From MWCR01 sp049325475 (GTDB lineage Bacteria; Patescibacteriota; Patescibacteriia; 2-12-FULL-60-25): a stretch of 64,000 nt of DNA. A model generated the notes under the pieces. It worked only from the letters and a program-made list of their open reading frames with translations, was not told the origin of the DNA and searched no databases. Below, in pieces: positions 24,800 to 33,989 of the stretch. Position numbers and translations under genes: made by a program. How positions within the stretch are numbered: the first letter of the stretch is position 1; each line of letters begins with the position of its first letter. The DNA lies in NCBI GenBank assembly GCA_049325475.1, contig JBMOLN010000002.1, forward strand, positions 1 through 64,000, read 5' to 3'.

Positions 24800-25051
24800 C
24801 TATTTTTCCTTGGATTCGGTTTCGGCGGTTTTGGTTTTGCCGGATTTTTTAAGCAATCGATCAAGTTTTTTGTCTTTGCCTTTAACATGGATTGCATGTC
24901 CGCGGTATTCTGTCGCGCCCGGTGCGGCACGATGTGATTGATGAACTGTTCCGGTTTTGGAATCAGTGGTTAAGTTTTGCGATTTTAGCGCAAAGTGCGA
25001 TGCGCGTCGGCGTTTGTGAGAGCTTGTTCTTCTGTGTCCAGGAAGACCCAT
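24800..25051 (-). CDS. rpmF: Ribosomal protein bL32, zinc-free type
   Basis: An 83-residue large-subunit protein that starts MGLPGHRRTSSHKRRR, the typical basic L32 N-terminus. The region that normally holds two CxxC zinc pairs has no cysteines (KSQNLTTDSKTGTVHQSHRA), so this is the C-minus form. A Lys-rich tail extends the C-terminus. I use the internal ATG at 25051 because the preceding codons lie in AT-rich repeat sequence. Confidence 0.85.
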   Translation of the reverse strand: MGLPGHRRTSSHKRRRASHFALKSQNLTTDSKTGTVHQSHRAAPGATEYRGHAIHVKGKDKKLDRLLKKSGKTKTAETESKEK

Positions 25052-25257
25052 ATAACTGAAATGACAAATGACAAATAACAAATGGCAAGAGCGAGCTGTG
25101 TTTACTCGTGTTTATAAATGGACTCTTGATATTTGATATTTTCCATTTGTGATTAAATTTAGATGATTTATGGTGTAAGTCTAGCAAAATAAGCGATTTT
25201 TGGCAAATAACAGGACAGACTCCAGACTTAAGACTCATGACTCAAGAAATTTGGATT

Positions 25258-25288
25258 AAAAAACCCCGCTAGGTGCGGGGTGATTTTT
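25258..25288 (-). terminator. Terminator of ndk
   Basis: AAAACCCCGC, TAGGT, GCGGGGT hairpin with T-run on the minus strand. Confidence 0.85.
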
Positions 25289-25290
25289 GG

Positions 25291-25803
25291 CTATATTATG
25301 GTTCGTTTAATGTATTCGGGCTCGAATGCATGAATTTCGTTTTCATTAAACCAGACATCGAGTTCGGTTTGGGCTTCTTCGGGATTGCCGGATGCGTGAA
25401 TCAGGTTAAAAACTCCCATTTGTTTGCTATCGGCATGCTTGAAGGAAACATGGGCAAAGTCGCCGCGGATGGTTCCCGGAGCAGCGCTTTTAGGTTCGGT
25501 TTCGCCAACCAGTTTGCGGACTACGGCGACTGCTTCTACACCCTCGAGAGCGATAGCGATAATGGGGCCGGACATGAGCATATCAATCATGAGCTTGCGG
25601 ACATGTTCGCCGCGGCGCTGTGCCAGATCTTCGGTATAATGCTTGCCGGCTGTTTCTGCGGATGATTGGACCATTTTCAGGCCGACGATTTTAAGACCGA
25701 CACGCTCGAAGCGCTGGATTATTTGTCCAACAACTCCGCGGTTTAAAGCGTCGGGTTTTAGGAGAACCAGGGAACGCTGGATTGTTTCGCTGGGATGTTG
25801 CAT
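25291..25803 (-). CDS. ndk: Nucleoside diphosphate kinase
   Basis: A 170-residue enzyme that moves the gamma phosphate between nucleoside triphosphates and diphosphates. SLVLLKPDALNRG is the N-terminal signature. The active-site motif NLIHASGNPEEA holds the phosphohistidine (about H136). RGDFAH and VRKLVGETEP also match. The C-terminus is longer than the usual 140-150 residues (EIHAFEPEYIKRTII), a form shared with some archaeal enzymes. SD-less ATG. Confidence 0.95.
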   Translation of the reverse strand: MQHPSETIQRSLVLLKPDALNRGVVGQIIQRFERVGLKIVGLKMVQSSAETAGKHYTEDLAQRRGEHVRKLMIDMLMSGPIIAIALEGVEAVAVVRKLVGETEPKSAAPGTIRGDFAHVSFKHADSKQMGVFNLIHASGNPEEAQTELDVWFNENEIHAFEPEYIKRTII

Positions 25804-25977
25804 AGATTAATTAACAAAGAATAAATAATAAATATCAAATGTCGATTCATCGAATACGGCTTGATGTGTTTTGTGAGGATTGTAGACGATTTTGAGACTA
25901 GACGTCAATACTAAGCTACTAAGCTACTAAGCCAATAAGCTTAATCGCTGAGAAGCATGGTGGTTTAGCGGTTTAAT

Positions 25978-26000
25978 AAAAAATCCCGCAGTAGCGGGAA
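25978..26000 (-). terminator. Terminator
   Basis: TCCCGC, AGTA, GCGGGA hairpin with T-run on the minus strand, for the gene ending at 26008. An 8 bp-period tract (TAAGCTAC) lies upstream at about 25912-25940. Confidence 0.8.
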
Positions 26001-26007
26001 AGAGTTT

Positions 26008-27513
26008 TTAGGCGGGCTGGAGATGACGGCATTGGTGGTGCCAAAGAATGTCGCGGATTTTTGGATCGCTCCAATCCATGCCGTAGAGATGCGCGGGCCA
26101 AATCCAGGGAAAGAGCGTATCCAGATACGTGATCAGTTTGTAGAAAGGATGTCCGTCTTGGGCATGAGCTACCAGTGAGTTGATATAATCAGGCAGTGCC
26201 AGTATTTGCAATTCATGCCAAATGATCCAGAGGAATTCGTATTTTTCGCCGCGGCGGTTGGGCGAGCTGTGAGGATTTTCCGGATCAATGGCCCCGGCGC
26301 GAGAGGCATTTGATTGCTGGGCGCTGACCAAGCCCGGACAGTTCACGATGGTTTGGCGCAAACGGTCGGCCAGGTACTCTTCATGCTCCAGGTTATTGTC
26401 AAGTAAAACGACAGTATACCCGGAAAGGTCGGTTATCTGCTCGGGTTTGCGCTGCGTCTTACGCAATTGTTTGGCGAAGATGCGTTCTTTTCGACGAGAA
26501 TCAAAATGCACCAGGAATTTGCTGCCGTTGTAGCGAATCACTCGGGCCGGGTATGAAGTCACGAAGGTTGTAGCCGTGCTTTGCATTTTGGCTCTAGGGT
26601 CGTTTTCGTCATAATAAGCTACAGCGTACTGTCCGTTCTTATCTTGTTTAACGCGGTAATTATTATCAGGATCAAGTTCTGCCACAACGATCACGCGTTG
26701 GCTTTCTTGTCCCTCGAAAACTTCGTCTTCAAAACGTTGGTTCAGGTCTTCGCGGATTCGATCGAGCTCGTCCGGATTATGTGTGCCGATAAGATTTTCG
26801 AATTCCAGCTGCGCAAGGACAGCAAGAATACGGGCTTCAAAAGGGATGCGCTTGGAAATGACGCCGTTTCCTCTGGACCGGGTTATCAGTTCGAGCAGAC
26901 GCGGCATGTCTTGCGCGGTCAGCACGGGCGCTGAATATCTTAACTGATGGAAGCGGTTGATTGGGAAGTACTCTCTTAGGATTATATCAAGATGGGTTTT
27001 GACGTTGTTAATTGCGGTACTCATCAGGATTTGCGCTTCATCGAAAGGCAATTCATAACGTGAATATTTTGGTATGAACAATTCATACAGCGCCCGTTCT
27101 TGAGCCAAAAGAACAGCCTCGCGGTAATCGGATTTGGATTGATCTTTCGGTACCAGAGATGCCGCTTGCCGCAAACGATCCTGCATACCGCGGAAGCGTT
27201 TGATTTCGCCGGTAAGAACAGAGGAGCGCTTGAACTCCAGCAATACTTCGCGCCAGTTCATTCCCGGAGGGAAGGAAATCAAATTGGGAAAAGTTTGGAT
27301 GACTTTAGCTTCGTGTTCGGCTTGCAGGCGCGCCGCGGCGTATTTGATTTCCCGATCCAGCAATTCAATGATTTCTTCGAATGACGGACGAGGGTTTAGA
27401 GAAAGTAAAAGATCTTTGAATCGGCGTAAGGCTTTGGCGTCTCTGGACTGGGAATAAAAAGGCGCAGGGCAATGAGGCGCGAGGCAATCGCATTGCGCGA
27501 GTTGTTCCGACAT
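26008..27513 (-). CDS. Unknown protein with possible RelA/SpoT-like nucleotidyltransferase domain
   Basis: A 501-residue protein, starting MSEQLAQCDC after an AAGGAA site. The first 300 residues are mainly helical without known motifs. In the C-terminal third, KERIFAKQLRKTQRKPEQ followed by ITDLSGYTVVLLDNN (about 345-370) and WHELQILALPDYINS (about 430-445) recall the Kx..K, DxxGxR and xEIQI motifs of RelA/SpoT synthetase domains, though key residues differ. An alternative is a general nucleotidyltransferase-fold protein with no activity. It is divergent from the histidine phosphatase at 28010. Confidence 0.4.
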   Translation of the reverse strand: MSEQLAQCDCLAPHCPAPFYSQSRDAKALRRFKDLLLSLNPRPSFEEIIELLDREIKYAAARLQAEHEAKVIQTFPNLISFPPGMNWREVLLEFKRSSVLTGEIKRFRGMQDRLRQAASLVPKDQSKSDYREAVLLAQERALYELFIPKYSRYELPFDEAQILMSTAINNVKTHLDIILREYFPINRFHQLRYSAPVLTAQDMPRLLELITRSRGNGVISKRIPFEARILAVLAQLEFENLIGTHNPDELDRIREDLNQRFEDEVFEGQESQRVIVVAELDPDNNYRVKQDKNGQYAVAYYDENDPRAKMQSTATTFVTSYPARVIRYNGSKFLVHFDSRRKERIFAKQLRKTQRKPEQITDLSGYTVVLLDNNLEHEEYLADRLRQTIVNCPGLVSAQQSNASRAGAIDPENPHSSPNRRGEKYEFLWIIWHELQILALPDYINSLVAHAQDGHPFYKLITYLDTLFPWIWPAHLYGMDWSDPKIRDILWHHQCRHLQPA

Positions 27514-28009
27514 GTTTTTTTTCCTTTCCAAAGTGCGAAACAATAAATTACGGAATAACAGGAGAACTGTCAAACGGACGATAAGACTCAAGACTCAAGA
27601 CTCAAGACTCTAGATTCTAGCTTAAGGCATAAGGATAAAAGCTGAAAGCTATATATAATATTGCAAGGCTAAGTTTTTTCTGGCAGGATATTGGTAAGGG
27701 TTGTTGAGGATTCGGGACAACTTTCGGTCAATGAGGTCAGCGTTTTGTGCGCCGTGGCGCACACAATCAGATCTCTGCAGCGAATCAACGCCTGATGCGG
27801 TTCGGTGGAGCAATCTGCTTATATCGCTTTGGCTACGTTGCGCCTTATCGGGCATAGCTCGATTAACAATTCAGCCGAATTTCCTCACCGGCCCTTTTTT
27901 AGTTGGAAATTTGACCAAATACGTTTTTTGCGGTAGGGTAAAAAATAGAAGTTGGCTTAAACAAGGTAAAAAACGTTCCTTAGACAACAAAAAAACAAAC
28001 GGAGGCGAC
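27514..28009. other. Divergent intergenic region
   Basis: A 496 bp region between two divergent strong-SD genes. It contains a GACTCAA-type heptanucleotide tract (about 27585-27615) and otherwise no repeat, RNA or gene that I can support. It probably holds both promoters. Confidence 0.5.
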
Positions 28010-29311
28010 ATGGCACGGAGATACGTACCCAAGGGAACGTGCTTGGTGCTCATGCGCCACGCACGTAGTTGCTGGAATAACCTAAAAATTGAAGCGCTTG
28101 AAGCGGGATCTATGCCGCCAGAGCGTGTTCCGGGCAAAAGAGACGCGGATCTCATGGTTGACGGACGCGTTGAGGCCTATCTTACGGGTTTGTACTTGGC
28201 GGATATGCTCAAAACCGAATGTGAAAGTAATATTGATGTAATAGGATATTCCATGCGGGCCAGAGCCGAGGAAACGGTGCAATACGTTCTGCAATCGTCG
28301 GGCTTCAGGCCGCGGCATGTATTGCATACAGCATATTTGGACGAACGGCATCATTCGCAGTTTACTGCGGTTGATCTCCGCCGGATTCATAACCATTTGG
28401 CAGCGGTGCTCAATATGCATTCGCACAGGGATGCTTATGAGCAATTACTGGCATCTTTGCAGAACCGGCCGTCCGGAGACAGGAACAGAGCGCCCGGATT
28501 TAAGGATTTGGCCGGAATGGTTCCTTACGAAGACCCGGATATCCTGCTGCGGGATTTTATCGGGGATGTGGGAATACAGTTGTTCATCAACTTCCGAGAA
28601 GCTTACGACTACCAGATGGCAAGGCTTGAGGAACTGGGTGAGCAGAGAAGCCGTCAAGAAAGAAGCGCTTCGTCTTTGGCTTATGCCATAGCTACCGTGC
28701 AAAGCAGGTATGCGCCTCACATGGTGGACTGGATCGAAAAAGAGAAAAAGTTAAAACCGCATCTTAGGCGAAAAACTCCTTCGGGAGAGAATTTGCCGGA
28801 TATGCGGGCAAGAGCGGAAAAAGTTCTCGAGGTTCTGGGCGGTTACGCGGACGACATGTTCGGCGCCAGAATCTTCGTAATTGTGACCCATAGCCTGTTC
28901 TTACTGGTGCTGAGGCAACTGATTGAGGATTTTCCGGATAGTTATCTCGATAAGGTATTGTTAAGCGAAGGGCCTCCTTTTCCGCCGCATGTCGGCATGG
29001 CTGTTTACCAGTCATACAGAGGCTACCTGAAGCTTCAGGGCGAGACGGAGAATCCGTATCGCTTGGCTCCGGAGCTGATCTCTGTCGGCAGAAGGCTGGC
29101 GGTAAGGGGTGATGCGGATCCGGAAAAGATCCGTGCCGCAGCGCAGGCTGTGAACGCTTCTTTTGAGCTGGTGGATTCAGAAAACTCCAATGGAGAAAAA
29201 AGAGTCTATCAATTTAAAGAGAATAAATGCATGGATCCGGCCTTGAGCCAGCGTCCGGGTTTGGCCGCTTTCGGAACAAGGAGACCGCCATCCTTAAAAA
29301 AAGTATCATGA
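28010..29311 (+). CDS. Histidine phosphatase superfamily protein
   Basis: A 433-residue protein. CLVLMRHARS near the N-terminus carries the phospho-accepting histidine (R16, H17; RHA instead of the usual RHG). VIGYSMRARAEETVQ holds the second arginine and FVIVTHSLFLLVL (about residue 290) the second catalytic histidine. A long insertion (about 100-250) separates the two halves, which makes it much larger than typical phosphoglycerate-mutase-like enzymes. CGGAGG lies 4 bases before the ATG, which rules out the long upstream extension. Substrate unknown. Confidence 0.7.
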   Translation: MARRYVPKGTCLVLMRHARSCWNNLKIEALEAGSMPPERVPGKRDADLMVDGRVEAYLTGLYLADMLKTECESNIDVIGYSMRARAEETVQYVLQSSGFRPRHVLHTAYLDERHHSQFTAVDLRRIHNHLAAVLNMHSHRDAYEQLLASLQNRPSGDRNRAPGFKDLAGMVPYEDPDILLRDFIGDVGIQLFINFREAYDYQMARLEELGEQRSRQERSASSLAYAIATVQSRYAPHMVDWIEKEKKLKPHLRRKTPSGENLPDMRARAEKVLEVLGGYADDMFGARIFVIVTHSLFLLVLRQLIEDFPDSYLDKVLLSEGPPFPPHVGMAVYQSYRGYLKLQGETENPYRLAPELISVGRRLAVRGDADPEKIRAAAQAVNASFELVDSENSNGEKRVYQFKENKCMDPALSQRPGLAAFGTRRPPSLKKVS

Positions 29312-29394
29312 GAGGGCGGGAAACACCCGTGCCGCCCTCTGATGTCTAGGGTTCTTGTCCTTCTTGAGTAAGAGGGACTTTTTTAATTGCTTAT

Positions 29395-29402
29395 TGTATA
29401 AT
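29395..29402 (+). promoter_or_regulatory. -10 promoter element, near-leaderless
   Basis: TGTATAAT; TATAAT at 29397-29402 ends 6 bases before the ATG at 29409. Confidence 0.5.
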
Positions 29403-29408
29403 GTAGGC

Positions 29409-29915
29409 ATGCCGGAAATAATTTCAAGCAGGCAGATTGAAAATGCCAGGCAAATGAAGCTGGAGCCGCTTACCGATATCAGAGCGCAGATTGTGAGTAT
29501 TGGCGGCACCATTGTTCTTGCGTTGACTATTGTTGTTACCATGGTATTGGCAATGTCGTACTTAATGCCCAATGGCAATGGATTGCAGTTTTTAATTATT
29601 TTGTTGCTGAATCTGATTACTTGGGGATTTTTTTTGAATTGCGCGACAGAACGTTTATCAATAAAAGATAATGTTTTGGAATACAGTTCGATTTTAAGCA
29701 GGGCATACAGATTCGATTTGGAAGACATAGTCGCTTATAAAGTCAGCGATTTGGGTTTACAGTTTAACGGAGATAAGTTTTTATTTACGGTAGAGCTTAT
29801 CGATAAAGATAAGCCCGTAGAAATCGGTTTGGGACCTTGCTGGAAAAAGCAAGATGTGAAAAGATTTTTTAATACACTGGATCAGGTTTTTGATGAAATG
29901 CATCGTGAGATATAA
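29409..29915 (+). CDS. Membrane protein with possible PH-like domain
   Basis: A 168-residue protein with two membrane helices (about 30-55 and 62-82). The cytoplasmic part contains LSIKDNVLEYSSILSRAYRF and the strand pattern of bacterial PH-like (bPH2) domains. It ends 2 bases before the LOG-family gene, so the two are probably co-expressed. Function unknown. Confidence 0.55.
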   Translation: MPEIISSRQIENARQMKLEPLTDIRAQIVSIGGTIVLALTIVVTMVLAMSYLMPNGNGLQFLIILLLNLITWGFFLNCATERLSIKDNVLEYSSILSRAYRFDLEDIVAYKVSDLGLQFNGDKFLFTVELIDKDKPVEIGLGPCWKKQDVKRFFNTLDQVFDEMHREI

Positions 29916-29917
29916 AT

Positions 29918-30724
29918 ATGACTATGAAAAAGAAAATAATGAAAAGATCTCAGAACGCCAAACATGTCCGTCCTTTTTACAAAGGAACGGCATTTAAAAG
30001 CAGAGCCGCGAAATTAGCTAAGGAAGATAAAAGATTCGTGCACTGGGTATGTCCGCCGGGCGCGGATTGTTATCCTGTTGAAGAGGCGTCTTTTACGGAA
30101 AATGTGTATTGGAGAATTTTCAGGATTATCGCCGAGTTTATTGAGGGTTTTGAATTTTTATCCAAATTGCAAAAAGAGGTGACAATTTTTGGCAGCGCCA
30201 GGACAGGACAGAATCATAAATACTACAAGCAAGCGGTGAAATTGGGCCGATTATGCGGTAAAGCCGGTTATTCGGTAATCACAGGCGGCGGTCCGGGTAT
30301 TATGGAGGCCGGGAATAAAGGGGCGTATTTGGAAGGAGGGGAGTCTGTGGGGCTGGATATTGAACTGCCGTCAGAGCAAAGAAGAAACGAATATGTGACG
30401 CGGGCAATCGGATTTCATTATTTTTTCACCCGTAAAGTCATGCTTTCGGCATCAGCGCAGGCTTATGTGTTTTTCCCGGGAGGGTTTGGCACAATGGATG
30501 AGGCATTTGAAATGCTGACCTTGGTGCAAACCGGAAAGATTCCCAAAACCGTTCCCTGTATTTTTGTGGGCAAAGAGCACTGGCAGCCGTTTATTGACTG
30601 GGTAAAAGATCATTTACTCAAAAATAAATATATTGCCAAAAAAGATTTGGATTTGATCCGGTTGGTTGATACTCCGGAAGAGGCGTTTGCCATTATTCAA
30701 AAAACGACGGAAAGGCAACTTTAA
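29918..30724 (+). CDS. LOG family protein (nucleotide monophosphate phosphoribohydrolase-like)
   Basis: A 268-residue Rossmann-fold protein. ITGGGPGIMEAGNKGA (near residue 120) and FFPGGFGTMDEAFEM (near 187) are the nucleotide-binding and catalytic motifs of the LOG/TIGR00730 family, which releases the base from nucleoside 5'-monophosphates. TIFGSAR opens the fold. The basic N-terminal extension of about 85 residues is longer than in minimal members. In bacteria the family is often a general purine nucleotide hydrolase. Confidence 0.85.
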   Translation: MTMKKKIMKRSQNAKHVRPFYKGTAFKSRAAKLAKEDKRFVHWVCPPGADCYPVEEASFTENVYWRIFRIIAEFIEGFEFLSKLQKEVTIFGSARTGQNHKYYKQAVKLGRLCGKAGYSVITGGGPGIMEAGNKGAYLEGGESVGLDIELPSEQRRNEYVTRAIGFHYFFTRKVMLSASAQAYVFFPGGFGTMDEAFEMLTLVQTGKIPKTVPCIFVGKEHWQPFIDWVKDHLLKNKYIAKKDLDLIRLVDTPEEAFAIIQKTTERQL

Positions 30725-30775
30725 TTTAAATAACAAATAATAAAGAATAAATTACAAAGAATCAAGAATGAAGAA
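30725..30775. repeat. Heptanucleotide tract (AATAACA/AAGAATA type)
   Basis: AATAACA, AATAATA, AAGAATA, AATTACA, AAGAATC, AAGAATG, AAGAATA: seven or more units in register, followed by a TCGC-GATT-GCGA motif (30787-30798). Confidence 0.85.
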
Positions 30776-30933
30776 TAAAGTTGAAATCGCGATTGCGATA
30801 TTTAAATTAATTGAAAATTCAGCTTCTAAGCGTCTAGCTCAAAGCTTAAAGCTAAAGGATGAAGGATGAATGAATAATGCACAATGTATGGTGCATGATG
30901 CATAACAAAAGAAAGAATTAAAAAAGGAAAACA

Positions 30934-30961
30934 AAAAACTTGATTTGCAGATCAAGTTTTT
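30934..30961 (-). terminator. Terminator of rpmB
   Basis: AAAAACTTGAT/ATCAAGTTTTT hairpin downstream of the L28 stop. Confidence 0.85.
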
Positions 30962-30980
30962 AGATTATTGTAAATCAATA

Positions 30981-31235
30981 TTATTTTTGTGCCTTGGCTT
31001 TGCGGGCCGCTGTTTTGGCTTTTTTCTTGGCGCGCTTGGTTTTAATCTCTCCTTTGTCTATTGCTTTCAGTTTTTTAAGGGTTTTAAGAGCGCTGGCAGA
31101 AACCGTTAATTTTACACCGTTAAAACGGCGTGTTTGCAGATTGACGCCTTGGGTTCTTTTAGTCGCGCGGTTGGAATGGCTGCGATTATTGGCTGTATTA
31201 GCCTTTTTTCCGGTTAATAAACAAATTCTAGACAT
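30981..31235 (-). CDS. rpmB: Ribosomal protein bL28
   Basis: An 84-residue large-subunit protein. MSRICLLTGKKANTANNRSH and the TKRTQGVNLQTRRF stretch match bL28; KLTVSASALKTLKK is the conserved C-terminal strand-helix. Tail rich in K, A and R. Start chosen at the family N-terminus. Confidence 0.9.
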   Translation of the reverse strand: MSRICLLTGKKANTANNRSHSNRATKRTQGVNLQTRRFNGVKLTVSASALKTLKKLKAIDKGEIKTKRAKKKAKTAARKAKAQK

Positions 31236-31309
31236 ATGGATTGGGGAGAGTATAAACAATAACTTGAAAAAAGGCAAGCGCCACATAAAAGCTAAAAGTT
31301 TAAAGCTGA

Positions 31310-31395
31310 ACTAGACACTAGACTCAGGACTCGAGACTCGAGACTCAAGCTAAAAGCTCAAAGCTTAAGGCTGAAAGTGTAAACTGCAAACTAGA
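31310..31395. repeat. Heptanucleotide tract (ACTAGAC to AAAAGCT)
   Basis: ACTAGAC, ACTAGAC, TCAGGAC, TCGAGAC, TCGAGAC, TCAAGCT, AAAAGCT, CAAAGCT, TAAGGCT, GAAAGTG, TAAACTG, CAAACTA: twelve 7-mers without a break in register. Confidence 0.9.
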
Positions 31396-31461
31396 AAGAG
31401 CAAGGCTGTAGTGACTCTTTGAAGTTTTAAGTTTAAACTTTGCAGTTGGGGTTTTAGTTGG

Positions 31462-31467
31462 TAGAAT
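31462..31467 (+). promoter_or_regulatory. -10 promoter element, near-leaderless
   Basis: TAGAAT ends 9 bases before the ATG at 31477; a weak -35 (TTTGCA) lies 17 bp upstream. Confidence 0.45.
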
Positions 31468-31476
31468 GGATTGACT

Positions 31477-32127
31477 ATGTCTCTTGCGACTTTTTTTACC
31501 TATCCGGCGGTTTTTATCCTTTGGCTGGCGGCGGTTGTGGCCGCCTTGTCAGTACATGAATTTTCTCATGCTTTGGCGGCGTATAAGCTTGGCGACTCGA
31601 CAGCCAAGAGAATGGGCAGGCTGACCCTTAATCCGGCGGCGCACGTGGATATTTTTGGCTTGCTGGCTTTGGTTTTTGTGCATTTCGGCTGGGGCAAACC
31701 CGTGCCATACAATCCAATTTACTTGAAATATAAACATTGGGGCGAGTTTCTTGTTGCATTAGCCGGGCCGGTGAGCAATCTGATTCTGCTGACTGTCTCG
31801 GGGATTTTATTGAAAATTTTAACACCTTCATTGGGCTGGAATAATTTACTGATCGTTTTTTTGGTTTTTTCTTTTTTTATCAATACCGCCTTGATGTTAT
31901 TTAATTTGATTCCGGTGCCGCCGCTGGACGGATCAAAGTTTTTATTTGCGATTCTGCATCAAGCCAAATGGCATGATTTGAGGTTTCAGATCGAGCATTA
32001 CGGTCCGTGGGTTTTAATGGGTTTAATTATAGGAGATTTGGTGCTTGGCATAGGCATAATCGGTTTTTTATTGGATAAACCTTTATCATTTATAATGAAT
32101 ATCTTCGGTTTTCCGGGTTTGTTTTAA
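31477..32127 (+). CDS. Site-2 protease family (M50) intramembrane metallopeptidase
   Basis: A 216-residue membrane protein with four or five helices. VHEFSHALAAYKLGD holds the zinc motif HEFSH (H27, E28, H31), and LIPVPPLDGSKF carries the distal aspartate ligand (near residue 150). The NPAAHVD loop is also typical of the minimal S2P subgroup without PDZ domain. It likely cleaves transmembrane segments; the substrate is unknown. The next gene starts 3 bases after its stop. Confidence 0.9.
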   Translation: MSLATFFTYPAVFILWLAAVVAALSVHEFSHALAAYKLGDSTAKRMGRLTLNPAAHVDIFGLLALVFVHFGWGKPVPYNPIYLKYKHWGEFLVALAGPVSNLILLTVSGILLKILTPSLGWNNLLIVFLVFSFFINTALMLFNLIPVPPLDGSKFLFAILHQAKWHDLRFQIEHYGPWVLMGLIIGDLVLGIGIIGFLLDKPLSFIMNIFGFPGLF

Positions 32128-32130
32128 ATT

Positions 32131-33603
32131 ATGATTAAAAGTTTCGGATCAACGCAAAAAAATGATTATTTTAATATCATTATCATAATCGCAATGTTTT
32201 TGAGCGCCAGAATTTTTACCGGCATTGCGTTGGGCGAGGCTTATCACACTCCATTGGAACTATTGTGGCAGATTAGCTGGTTAACGGCTGCGGTGAGTTT
32301 GAATTATTTTTGGTTTTGCAAAATACGAAAAATGCATGCGGGGATTTTTTGGCAGAGATTTTATTTGAGTCTGCTTATGGGATCTTTGGGAGGTGTTATT
32401 GTTTTTATATTACCAATTTGGACCAAGTCTCTTTCCGCTTTACCGCTGACTTTATCCGAGATCCCCAAATTTATTTTTACCTTCGGAGCGTTTCCGGGCA
32501 TGAGCGGTCCGGATGCGTTGATTCGCGGCGCGGCGATTTTTACAACAATAAGTTTTTTTGTCCTTACTTACATCAAAGAAAAGGATCTTTTCAGGGGATT
32601 GATTGACGCGGTTTGCATGTGGATTTTATTTGCGCTGACCATGGTCTTGCCAAGTATTTTGCTTCTCTTATTCATTAAAATCAACGGGGTTTCGATTTTG
32701 ACCTCTTCCGAGGACTTGATAGGGGAGTTTACGCGTTTAAATTTAAATACGTATTGGGTAAACGGCCAAATAGTGAGATGGTTCAGCGGATTCGGAGGCC
32801 AGGCATTAAATTCATTTATATTGCTTAGTTCCTCTTTTGTTTATGTGCTGGGTTTGGTTTCTTGGCTGCTGTCCGCCGCAAATCAGATCAGATACTTTTT
32901 AAAAACAATAAATTTTAACAGCTGGATGCCGGTAATTACAGCTCTTTTGGCGGGGATATTGATCGCCTGGAACCGCGGAATGCTGGCGCCGTTGAATCTT
33001 ATCACCTGGTTTGTTTTTTTTGGCAGTTTGGCGGCATTATTTTTGGCGGCTGTTTTACAGGATGATACCGATAAACGGTTCGGCCGGATCTTTGCTTTTT
33101 TGGGAGCCGGGCTTTTAGGCTGGCCGTTTTTGATGGTTTTTATTGTTTTGGCGGTTAGTGTTTTTGCGTATTTTAATATAATAAAAATGCAAAATCCGGG
33201 TCGATTTTTTGAAAAAATTTGTTTGAGTTTGATCTGGCTGTTGTTAAGTTTGTGCGCGATTGTATTTTTATCCCGGGGAGATGCGGTAAAAGATTGGATG
33301 ATGCAACTGGCGGCGGGTTTTGGCATTATGGTTTTGGCATTAAATATCATTGAAAGCGAACAGGCGGATAATAAATTCAGTTTATGGAGAGTGACGGTTT
33401 GGGTGCTGGGGATTGCGATTGCGTCTTTGATAATTAAAACATTTGTTGTTCTGGCCGCGGGTTTATTGGTTTTGGGTTTGTATTTTGCTTATATCGTCGT
33501 GACTAAAAAATCTTTTGTAATTAAAACAGAAGTTTTTTGGGTGGCTTTATTGCTGACGCAGATATTGATATTGTGGCTGCCAAGAATGCCGAATGGGAAT
33601 TAA
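32131..33603 (+). CDS. Polytopic membrane protein of unknown function
   Basis: A 490-residue protein with about 12 hydrophobic segments and very short loops. There is one larger hydrophilic segment after the fifth or sixth helix (SEDLIGEFTRLNLNTYWVNG). No transporter or enzyme motif is recognised. The 3-base gap to the M50 protease gene suggests one transcript and perhaps a functional link at the membrane. Confidence 0.6.
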   Translation: MIKSFGSTQKNDYFNIIIIIAMFLSARIFTGIALGEAYHTPLELLWQISWLTAAVSLNYFWFCKIRKMHAGIFWQRFYLSLLMGSLGGVIVFILPIWTKSLSALPLTLSEIPKFIFTFGAFPGMSGPDALIRGAAIFTTISFFVLTYIKEKDLFRGLIDAVCMWILFALTMVLPSILLLLFIKINGVSILTSSEDLIGEFTRLNLNTYWVNGQIVRWFSGFGGQALNSFILLSSSFVYVLGLVSWLLSAANQIRYFLKTINFNSWMPVITALLAGILIAWNRGMLAPLNLITWFVFFGSLAALFLAAVLQDDTDKRFGRIFAFLGAGLLGWPFLMVFIVLAVSVFAYFNIIKMQNPGRFFEKICLSLIWLLLSLCAIVFLSRGDAVKDWMMQLAAGFGIMVLALNIIESEQADNKFSLWRVTVWVLGIAIASLIIKTFVVLAAGLLVLGLYFAYIVVTKKSFVIKTEVFWVALLLTQILILWLPRMPNGN

Positions 33604-33932
33604 AAGACTCTAGACACTAGACACTAGACACAAGACGCTAGCACGAAGCACTTAGTACTCTAGTTGCTGGTCGTTAGTAGCTAGATGCTGGTCGTTAGTC
33701 GCCAGTCACGTTAACACGTAACGCCGTTGACCAGCCCCGCCACATTAATTTAAATATATTCTGAAGACGGGGTCCTTGCCTGCCCCGCAGTAAGCGGTGG
33801 TACGAGGCGGGATGCTCCAGGGTTAACTCGTGATAACGGTTAAACGGATACACTGGAATACGTAAAGATGCTAGACACTAGACACCAGACTCTAGACACG
33901 AGAAAACAGAAAACTGCAAGAGCAAGGGCAGC
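33604..33932. repeat. Intergenic region with heptanucleotide tracts
   Basis: Tracts of CTAGACA/ACTAGAC type occur at about 33605-33640 and 33868-33902. Between them lie CTGGTCGTTAGT-type words and a TTAACTCGTGATAACGG element related to 9850-9950. No gene. Confidence 0.7.
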
Positions 33933-33960
33933 TTGACTTTTGGTAAAATTTGTTTATAAT
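33933..33960 (+). promoter_or_regulatory. Promoter
   Basis: TTGACT (33933-33938), 16 bp spacer, TATAAT (33955-33960), about 30 bases before the start codon. Confidence 0.75.
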
Positions 33961-33989
33961 TACATGAATCTTCGCAAAGGAGATGGACC

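Noticed and set aside
27514..28009. SRP RNA, RNase P RNA or other structured RNA in the long divergent spacer
   Set aside because: None of the conserved cores of these RNAs could be seen.
27701..28009. 103-residue N-terminal extension of the histidine phosphatase
   Set aside because: CGGAGG four bases before 28010 and the standard N-terminal strand and RHA motif right after it fix the start there.
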